Shown: positions 5,412 to 9,657 of the stretch, piece after piece
Layout: the number at the start of each line of letters is the position of its first letter
Position numbering within the stretch: position 1 is the stretch's first letter
DNA from: JBDHTS01 sp044220535
GTDB lineage: Bacteria > Pseudomonadota > Alphaproteobacteria > Micavibrionales > Micavibrionaceae
DNA: 9,657 nt
Reading direction: 5' to 3'
Assembly (NCBI GenBank): GCA_044220535.1
Contig: JBGAQU010000092.1
Span: forward strand, 1 to 9,657
Translations under genes and position numbers: made by a program
The notes under the pieces: model-generated
The model's input: only the letters and a program-made list of their open reading frames with translations
The model's database searches: none
What the model was told of the DNA's origin: nothing

Positions 5412-6518
5412 TTATGCAGCCTGTTTTTTCATCGATTTTGTCTTGGCAGGTAAAAACGGCATCGATGCCCGCACTGCCTCAATATTGCGGCCGCGGACAT
5501 TGACCATAAGTTTTTCGCCGTCCTTCACCGCATCGGTGGGGATATAGCCCATGGCAACGGATTTTTTTAAGGACGGGGAAAAGCCGCCACTGGACAGCGC
5601 ACCGAGTTTTTTATCGGATGCGTCACGGATTTCCGCCCCTTCCCGCGCGACGCCTGCGCCGGTCAGGCGGATGCCGATGCGCTGGCGCGGGGCGCCGTTG
5701 TTCAGGTGTTTCAGTACCGTGTCCGCGCCGATAAAACCAGTGTTGTTCTTGGCGATCACCCAGGACAATCCAGCCTCCACCGGGCTGGTGTCGTCGTCGA
5801 TATCATGGCCATAAAGCGGATAGCCCATTTCGAGGCGCAGGGAATCCCGTGCAGCCAGGCCGACCGGCTTGACGGTTTTCAAGGCGGTGAGTTTTTTCCA
5901 GACGCCTTCGGCCTTGGACTCCGGCACGCTCAGTTCAAACCCGTCCTCGCCCGTATAGCCGAGGCGGCTGACGAACATCACCGTCTCATCCGGCAGATGC
6001 GCCGTTTCAAACCACATATAAGGCTGATTGGAGGTTTCGATGCCGAAGGCCTCGCGCAACGCGGCTTCGGCTTTCGGCCCCTGCAGCGCGATAAGGGCGC
6101 GGTCGTCCAGGCGTCTCAGCTTCACATCGGACGACAGATGTTTTTGCATCCAGGTGATGTCTTTTTCCTTGCAGCCCGCATTGATCACCACAAAAAATTG
6201 ATCTTGTGACAGGCGCGTGATGATCAGATCGTCGACAATCCCGCCTTGTTCATTGGTCAGCACCGTGTATTTGGCGCGGCCATCGGGCGCGGATGTGAAA
6301 TCAGACGGCGTAATGCGTGACACGAACGCCATCGCGCCCGGTCCTTCCAGCGCCACCTGCCCCATATGGGAGACGTCGAACAGCCCCGCCTGGTCCCGCG
6401 TCCATTCATGTTCGGCCATCACACCTTCACCGTAGTAAAGCGGCATGTCATAGCCCGCGAATTCCCCCATTTTGGCGGAGGATGCCACATGCGCGGCGTG
6501 AAGAGGCGTATGTTTCAT
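5412..6518 (-). CDS. gcvT: Glycine cleavage system T protein (aminomethyltransferase)
   Basis: GcvT moves the methylene group from aminomethyl-lipoyl GcvH to tetrahydrofolate, giving 5,10-methylene-THF and ammonia. The 368 residues show the full family pattern: TPLHAAH (4-10), FAGYDMPLYYG (20-30), GLFDVSHMGQ (45-54), GGIVDDLI (92-99) with D96 as the expected catalytic aspartate, LGYTGEDGFEL (186-196), LAARDSLRLEMGYPLYG (221-237) and SPVEAGL (245-251). The C-terminal barrel ends in a lysine-rich tail (AKTKSMKKQAA) that looks slightly longer than usual. The start at 6518 fits the family, with AAGGA about 11 bases upstream. It is the first gene of the minus-strand gcv group and is insulated from the next gene upstream by a strong terminator at 6599-6630. 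No glycine riboswitch is evident in the roughly 80-base leader. Confidence 0.96.
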   Translation of the reverse strand: MKHTPLHAAHVASSAKMGEFAGYDMPLYYGEGVMAEHEWTRDQAGLFDVSHMGQVALEGPGAMAFVSRITPSDFTSAPDGRAKYTVLTNEQGGIVDDLIITRLSQDQFFVVINAGCKEKDITWMQKHLSSDVKLRRLDDRALIALQGPKAEAALREAFGIETSNQPYMWFETAHLPDETVMFVSRLGYTGEDGFELSVPESKAEGVWKKLTALKTVKPVGLAARDSLRLEMGYPLYGHDIDDDTSPVEAGLSWVIAKNNTGFIGADTVLKHLNNGAPRQRIGIRLTGAGVAREGAEIRDASDKKLGALSSGGFSPSLKKSVAMGYIPTDAVKDGEKLMVNVRGRNIEAVRASMPFLPAKTKSMKKQAA

Positions 6519-6553
6519 AACGTAACCATTCCTTAGATCTTGATTGCCACTTC

Positions 6554-6582
6554 ACAGTATCGCGGACGGAAGAAAACCTCAA
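6554..6582 (-). promoter_or_regulatory. Candidate promoter of the gcv operon
   Basis: The operon promoter must lie between the terminator (6599-6630) and gcvT (6518). On the minus strand TTGAGG (6577-6582), a 17-base spacer and TACTGT (6554-6559) give a plausible but imperfect sigma-70-type promoter (4/6 and 3/6 matches). It would leave a leader of about 30 bases. Confidence 0.3.
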
Positions 6583-6598
6583 TCCGTTAAGGCATAAT

Positions 6599-6630
6599 AA
6601 AACCCTCCGGGTTTGCACCCGGAGGGTTTT
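6599..6630 (-). terminator. Strong Rho-independent terminator between the repeat-protein gene and gcvT
   Basis: AAAACCCTCCGGGT (6599-6612) and ACCCGGAGGGTTTT (6617-6630) form a perfect 14-bp hairpin with a TTGC loop. In the minus-strand transcript the stem ends in UUUUAUUA, so it ends transcription of the repeat-protein gene, whose stop is 24 bases upstream. The A-run on the other side makes it potentially bidirectional. Confidence 0.92.
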
Positions 6631-6654
6631 GCCCTAGGAGAGAACAGGGATCGT

Positions 6655-7266
6655 TTACGTAGCGCCGGTCGTGCCGTTGTGCTTCTTGTGATAGATGCGC
6701 TTGCTGTCCTTGTTTTGCAGATGGCTGATCTTGCGTGCTTCACGGGTGCTGACTTTACCGTCGGCTTCGGCTTTGGCTTCAACCTTGTCGGTTTTTGCCT
6801 GTTCCTTTTCCAGCTTTGCAGCCTCGCTGCCGGACAGTGCGCCGGATTTTTCACCGTCTTCTATGCGTTTTTCCTGTTTGGCGTTGCGGGCAGCTTCTTT
6901 TTCCATCGCTTTGTTTGAAGCGCTATCGGCATTGCCTGTCTGGGCGTCATGCTTTTCTTTTTTGATCGCAGCGCTTTCCTTGTTCTGCATGCGGGCGATG
7001 CGGTGTTTTTCCTTTGCGGTCAGCGTGCCGTCTTTTTCGGCATTGGCTTCTGCCTTGTCGATTTTCGCTTCGCCTTTTTCAAGACGGGCGGTCTCTTTCG
7101 CATTCAGTTCGCCGGATTTCAAGCCTTGTTCGATACGGGCCTGCTGGTTCACGTCGCGCTGGGTTTCGGTGGCGGATGTTACGGGTTTGGCACTGTCATT
7201 GGCCATGGCCGGCACTGCAAGCAGGGCAGCGATGGCCGAGGCGGTCAGGAGATATTTCATTTTCAT
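6655..7266 (-). CDS. Secreted Lys/Ala/Glu-rich protein with a duplicated EF-hand-like unit
   Basis: Start 7266 (MKMKYLLTASAIAALLAVPA) is chosen because AAAGGA precedes it by 9 bases and it yields a clean Sec signal peptide, probably cleaved after AMA at residue 22. A longer in-frame reading from 7329 would spoil that signal. The mature part of the 203 residues is a tandem duplication: residues about 43-112 align with 133-202 at a constant offset of 90 (RIEQGLKSGELN with RIEDGEKSGALS; MQNKES with LQNKDS; KKEKHD with YHKKHN). Each unit has two G-x-[LV]-x-x-x-E elements 28 residues apart. N75-x-E-x-D79-G80-x-L-x-x-x-E86 resembles a degenerate EF-hand calcium loop. Similar highly charged proteins are common, unnamed, in proteobacteria. 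The location is periplasmic or extracellular; the function is unknown. It is divergent from the lipoprotein gene and has its own terminator. Confidence 0.85.
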   Translation of the reverse strand: MKMKYLLTASAIAALLAVPAMANDSAKPVTSATETQRDVNQQARIEQGLKSGELNAKETARLEKGEAKIDKAEANAEKDGTLTAKEKHRIARMQNKESAAIKKEKHDAQTGNADSASNKAMEKEAARNAKQEKRIEDGEKSGALSGSEAAKLEKEQAKTDKVEAKAEADGKVSTREARKISHLQNKDSKRIYHKKHNGTTGAT

Positions 7267-7296
7267 AGGACTTAATCCTTTAAGGTTAAAAACATA

Positions 7297-7318
7297 CGAT
7301 CCTTTATTGTAAGGATCG
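7297..7318. repeat. Perfect 8-bp inverted repeat in the divergent intergenic region
   Basis: CGATCCTT (7297-7304) and AAGGATCG (7311-7318) flank a 6-base spacer. A related half-site, AATCCTT, occurs at 7274-7280. The element is 30 bases upstream of the repeat-protein start and 76 upstream of the lipoprotein start, the place expected for an operator shared by divergent genes. There is no T-run on either side, so it is not a typical terminator. No regulator is identified. Confidence 0.4.
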
Positions 7319-7394
7319 CAAAATGACAAAAATGTGGTTGAAACCGCCCCGAATGAAGGTATTCATAGGGCTGGAAAAAGAACGCCGGGGACAC

Positions 7395-7640
7395 ATGTTT
7401 AAAGACTCTATTATGAATCTGACGGTATTGGGCAGTGTTATTCTGTTGGCTGGATGCGCCACCCAGCGTTCTGTGACCAGTGACCGGTCCGCAGAGACCA
7501 CCTATGAGCATGTTCAGGTGGAAGGGCAAAAAACGACAACCTTCCGCAGAATCGTTCGCGGGGATTGCTTTTATTCCAGCCTGGCGAACCTTACGGAAGC
7601 GATGAACAGGCCTGGGGCGGCCACCATCGTGAAGAATTAA
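7395..7640 (+). CDS. Small putative outer-membrane lipoprotein, 81 residues
   Basis: ATG 7395 (MFKDSIMNLTVLGSVILL) is preceded by GGGGA close upstream and yields a compact lipoprotein signal: short charged N-region, hydrophobic TVLGSVILLAG, and lipobox L-L-A-G-C with the lipidated cysteine at residue 21. Starts further up (7323, 7353) add residues that do not fit a signal peptide, and 7413 lacks a ribosome site. Position +2 is Ala, so transport by Lol to the outer membrane is expected. The mature 60 residues (ATQRSVTSDRSAETTYEHVQ, then a Thr-rich strand, and GDCFYSSLANLTEA) contain a second cysteine and match no family I know. It is divergent from the EF-hand-like repeat gene and converges on the metalloprotease gene 16 bases away. 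Both neighbours of the intergenic palindrome encode exported proteins, which may mean co-regulation. Confidence 0.7.
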   Translation: MFKDSIMNLTVLGSVILLAGCATQRSVTSDRSAETTYEHVQVEGQKTTTFRRIVRGDCFYSSLANLTEAMNRPGAATIVKN

Positions 7641-7656
7641 GGTACGCTAATATTAT

Positions 7657-8847
7657 TCATAGCATTGGCGTAAGAGCCGCGACAACACGTCGCGGCTCAG
7701 CGGCGGCAAGCTGAGGCAGAGGCGCCGCGGACGGATCGGCCGCCTGATTATGCGTTGCCGTTAAAAAACCGCCCTCGCCGATTTTAATATCCAGGCCGCT
7801 GAACCTTACCGCAGGCGCATCCCCGCCTATATCTTCGGGCAAACCCGTATCCGGACCTGATAAAATCTCGCTATACCGCCTGTCCTGTTCCAGCCTGTCA
7901 TTCGCATCTTCGTCCATCAGGATTCCGACAGCGTGGGAAACGCGGCGCACCAGCTCCTGCTGCAGGGGGTTTTCCGGCGCAGCGGCATGGGCGAAATCGT
8001 TAAGAATTCTCTGCCGTACCTCAGGGTCGAAGACACGCCTGCTGTTTATGGCGCGCAGATAATCCTGTTCGCTTTCCATTTCCCTGAACTGGCGCAGATT
8101 GGGTTGCGTATCGCTGACGTATTGCAGGGCCATCTTGCCGATATTCGACAGTGTTTTGTCTTTCAGGCTTTCGGCGGAAATAATCCCCGTCTTTGCGTCC
8201 CGGATAATGGCTTCCAGCGTACCGGCGGTGTCGTGGGTCAGTTTCTGGGAATATTCGCCGCGGTCCGGCCTGTAGGCCAGCGCAGCGTTTCTGGCTTCCG
8301 CCATGATTTCCAGGGATTGAAGATCGCCCCCGTTCTGAATCCAGTATATCGCCGCAAAAGCGTCCCCGTTTCTTTCCATGCCGTTATAGGAGTAGTCCCC
8401 GTTTTCAGCATGCTGGACCAGGCCGGTGACGGTGTGTCCCAATTCGTGCGCGGCTGTAAAAGTCTGGGTAAATTCCGTGCTTAAAATTTGTGAAAAATCC
8501 GCATTGGTGCGGGAAAAAATCTCCATCGCCTCGCCAACATCCTCGGAAGGATCGGCAGTCGCCATAACAGCAAGATATTTTTCATCCTTAATATCAAAAT
8601 TTGATGTGCCCACGCTCGTCGCGGGCTGAATTTCAGACAGCAGATTATTCAAGGTTTGTTTATCGAGCGCGGGATTGTAGCGGCTGCCCTGTTCATACAG
8701 CCGGTCGGCGAGACCAGGCGGCACCTCGCCCGTGCCCAGCCCTTCACCGCTGGTTACCAGTATTTTTCCCGCAAGCCCGGGATCAGACGCCAACTGTTCA
8801 TTAAACCTGGCAATCATGGCGTCATGCTGTTCGCGCGACCAGCCCAT
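7657..8847 (-). CDS. HELGH zinc-metalloprotease-like protein, 396 residues, uncharacterised
   Basis: The core motif is FTAAHELGHTVTGL with H134-E135-x-x-H138, the zinc-binding and catalytic signature of HExxH metallopeptidases. Twenty residues further on, ERNGDAFAAIYWI supplies E158-x-x-x-D162, the pattern of the third zinc ligand and its supporting aspartate in gluzincin-like enzymes. The start at 8847 follows AAAGGA at 5-base spacing. No signal peptide or membrane helix is seen, so the protein is either cytoplasmic or exported by a non-Sec route. The N-terminal 80 residues are mixed charged. Residues about 200-330 form a long helical charged region. The last 50 residues are Ala/Pro-rich and probably disordered. 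I cannot place it in a named peptidase family. The gene stands alone, with a weak hairpin upstream separating it from tRNA-Trp. It converges with the lipoprotein gene. Confidence 0.75.
   Translation of the reverse strand: MGWSREQHDAMIARFNEQLASDPGLAGKILVTSGEGLGTGEVPPGLADRLYEQGSRYNPALDKQTLNNLLSEIQPATSVGTSNFDIKDEKYLAVMATADPSEDVGEAMEIFSRTNADFSQILSTEFTQTFTAAHELGHTVTGLVQHAENGDYSYNGMERNGDAFAAIYWIQNGGDLQSLEIMAEARNAALAYRPDRGEYSQKLTHDTAGTLEAIIRDAKTGIISAESLKDKTLSNIGKMALQYVSDTQPNLRQFREMESEQDYLRAINSRRVFDPEVRQRILNDFAHAAAPENPLQQELVRRVSHAVGILMDEDANDRLEQDRRYSEILSGPDTGLPEDIGGDAPAVRFSGLDIKIGEGGFLTATHNQAADPSAAPLPQLAAAEPRRVVAALTPML
7674..7698. repeat. Perfect 10-bp GC-rich hairpin at the convergent 3' ends
   Basis: GAGCCGCGAC (7674-7683) and GTCGCGGCTC (7689-7698) pair around AACAC. 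The hairpin lies inside the last codons of the metalloprotease gene (around PRRVVAAL) and 34 bases after the lipoprotein stop. It has no clear U-tract on either strand, so it may act as a weak bidirectional terminator or an RNA-stabilising stem. A second, imperfect inverted repeat (7643-7651 with 7664-7672) sits between the two stops. Confidence 0.4.
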
Positions 8848-8910
8848 GCATGTCCTTTTAGACTATTAAACCATTTTTACGTTATCAGAAATGGATTAAT
8901 GACCGATTAA

Positions 8911-8924
8911 GGATTGAACAATCC
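8911..8924 (-). terminator. Weak hairpin between tRNA-Trp and the metalloprotease gene
   Basis: GGATTG (8911-8916) and CAATCC (8919-8924) are perfectly complementary around two bases. In the minus-strand transcript they are followed by UUAAU. A six-pair stem with such a small loop is a weak terminator, but it is in the right place to end the tRNA transcript. Without it the tRNA and the protease gene would share a transcript. Confidence 0.3.
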
Positions 8925-8942
8925 GGCCGGGCGGGCGGGCGG
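8925..8942. repeat. Short GGGC tandem repeat
   Basis: GGCC is followed by three GGGC units and GG, directly 3' of the tRNA gene. It is a simple-sequence stretch prone to slippage. It may also thicken the hairpin region downstream of the tRNA. No function is known. Confidence 0.5.
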
Positions 8943-8947
8943 ATAAA

Positions 8948-9023
<76 letters not shown>

Positions 9024-9034
9024 GAACGATGGAC

Positions 9035-9040
9035 ATTGTA
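9035..9040 (-). promoter_or_regulatory. Likely -10 box of the tRNA-Trp promoter
   Basis: The minus strand reads TACAAT (5/6 of TATAAT) 11 bases before the tRNA 5' end, the position expected for a stable-RNA promoter with a short leader. No clear TTGACA-like -35 is found 16-18 bases upstream, so the promoter is only half supported. Confidence 0.35.
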
Positions 9041-9066
9041 CCTCCGGTCAGCGCAGGCATAGTCCG

Positions 9067-9600
9067 TTAATGACCCAGAGCCCAAACTTGAGTGCACTCT
9101 CCATCAGCTTCTGTCCGGTCGGCGAGCCTTTGAAATCCCACCTTCGCAACGACTCGCTGTGACGCCAAGTTGTCCGGGTGGATAGTCGCAATCATAGTCT
9201 CAACTCCCCAAAGTGGCTTGGCGAATTGAACCAAGCTTCGAACGATTTCGGTGGCCAATCCCTTGCCCCAGCAATCCCGCACCAACCAATACATGACTTC
9301 GGCCTGTTCTTGTTGGTTGGGGTGAAATAGTCCGCCGCATCCAACTAGCTTGTCAGCCGTGCGTTCCCAAAATCCGATCAATCCATATCCACGCATTTCA
9401 AAGTTGCGATCGGTCACGTCCACGATCCAGCTTCTGCATTGCTCAGCGGTCATGATTTCGCCATCGTCGACATAACGCATGCACTCACCATCACCGAATA
9501 TCGCATGCATCGCTACCGCGTCCTCCGCCTGCAAGCGTCGCGCCTCAAGCCGCTCAGTCGCAAAGAGGTGTTCAGCCGACATTTCCAATGATTGTCGCAC
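9067..9600 (-). CDS. GNAT-family N-acetyltransferase, RimJ/RimL-like
   Basis: The protein transfers acetyl from acetyl-CoA to an unknown amine, perhaps a protein N-terminus or a small molecule. Landmarks are an N-terminal strand FATERLEARRLQAEDAVAM (13-31), a central GYGLIGFWERTADKLVGCGG (71-90), motif A with RDCWGKGLA (108-116) for pyrophosphate binding, and motif B-like HPDNLASQRVVAKVGFQRL (141-159). This pattern is that of RimJ/RimL-type acetyltransferases. The length, 177 residues, is normal. The start is a GTG at 9600 with GAGG about 7 bases upstream. An in-frame ATG at 9582 (MSAEHLFATERL) is an alternative that fits the family start but has a poorer ribosome site. The 57 bases upstream hold only the Shine-Dalgarno region. 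It precedes tRNA-Trp on the same strand. Confidence 0.88.
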   Translation of the reverse strand: MRQSLEMSAEHLFATERLEARRLQAEDAVAMHAIFGDGECMRYVDDGEIMTAEQCRSWIVDVTDRNFEMRGYGLIGFWERTADKLVGCGGLFHPNQQEQAEVMYWLVRDCWGKGLATEIVRSLVQFAKPLWGVETMIATIHPDNLASQRVVAKVGFQRLADRTEADGECTQVWALGH

Positions 9601-9657
9601 ACATTCACCTCATCCTCTGAGATTCTCCGTTCCCGAAAGAACAAATTCCACAAGCAC

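Noticed and set aside
6519..6598. Glycine riboswitch in the gcvT leader
   Set aside because: The leader is only about 80 bases up to a strong terminator, and no paired aptamer-like conserved core or expression-platform hairpin is visible.
6695..7312. Long plus-strand frame rich in Ser, Phe and Leu opposite the repeat protein
   Set aside because: It is a mirror of the Lys/Glu/Ala-rich coding strand; no ribosome site, and the minus strand has a signal peptide, repeat structure and terminator.
7272..7529. Minus-strand frame opposite the lipoprotein
   Set aside because: The plus strand gives a clear lipobox and ribosome site, while the minus frame has no start signal or recognisable protein character.

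Overview
The window looks like chromosomal DNA of an alphaproteobacterium. Supporting this are a two-subunit glycine decarboxylase (separate GcvPA and GcvPB), promoters matching the EcfG general-stress consensus known from that class (GGAAC-N16-CGTT), and a tRNA-Trp with CCA encoded in the gene. The species cannot be named from the sequence.

Layout. (i) 1-610 is a damaged edge. It holds the first 33 codons of an IS1595-type transposase (minus), then the C-terminal part of an ArsR-type repressor (minus) and the C-terminal part of a small two-helix membrane protein (plus). The last two have lost their N-termini at the same point, near 338, as if the middle of a divergent pair had been deleted. 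(ii) 614-6518 is the glycine cleavage locus on the minus strand, read gcvT, a small unknown gene, gcvH, gcvPA and then gcvPB. (iii) It is interrupted at 2135-3414 by three plus-strand genes. Two are tiny stress-type genes, each with its own EcfG-like promoter and its own strong terminator. The third is a 158-residue protein of unknown function whose stop codon overlaps the gcvPA stop. (iv) 6599-7640 holds a strong terminator, a secreted protein built from a duplicated EF-hand-like unit (minus) and a divergent small lipoprotein (plus). (v) 7657-8847 encodes an uncharacterised HELGH zinc-metalloprotease-like protein (minus). (vi) 8948-9600 holds tRNA-Trp and a RimJ/RimL-like GNAT acetyltransferase (minus).

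How the genes work together. GcvPA and GcvPB form the PLP-dependent P-protein that decarboxylates glycine. GcvH carries the aminomethyl group on its lipoyl lysine. GcvT passes the one-carbon unit to tetrahydrofolate and releases ammonia. The L-protein (lipoamide dehydrogenase) is not in the window. Because of the opposing stress genes, gcvPB must be transcribed from its own promoter or by read-through across about 1.3 kb of antisense DNA.

The most notable points are the tandem EcfG-type promoters over two microprotein genes inside the gcv locus, the small unknown gene translationally overlapping gcvH, the double truncation at about 338, the EF-hand-like repeat protein, and the orphan metalloprotease. 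None proves a new system. The stress cassette splitting gcvPA from gcvPB is the most testable.
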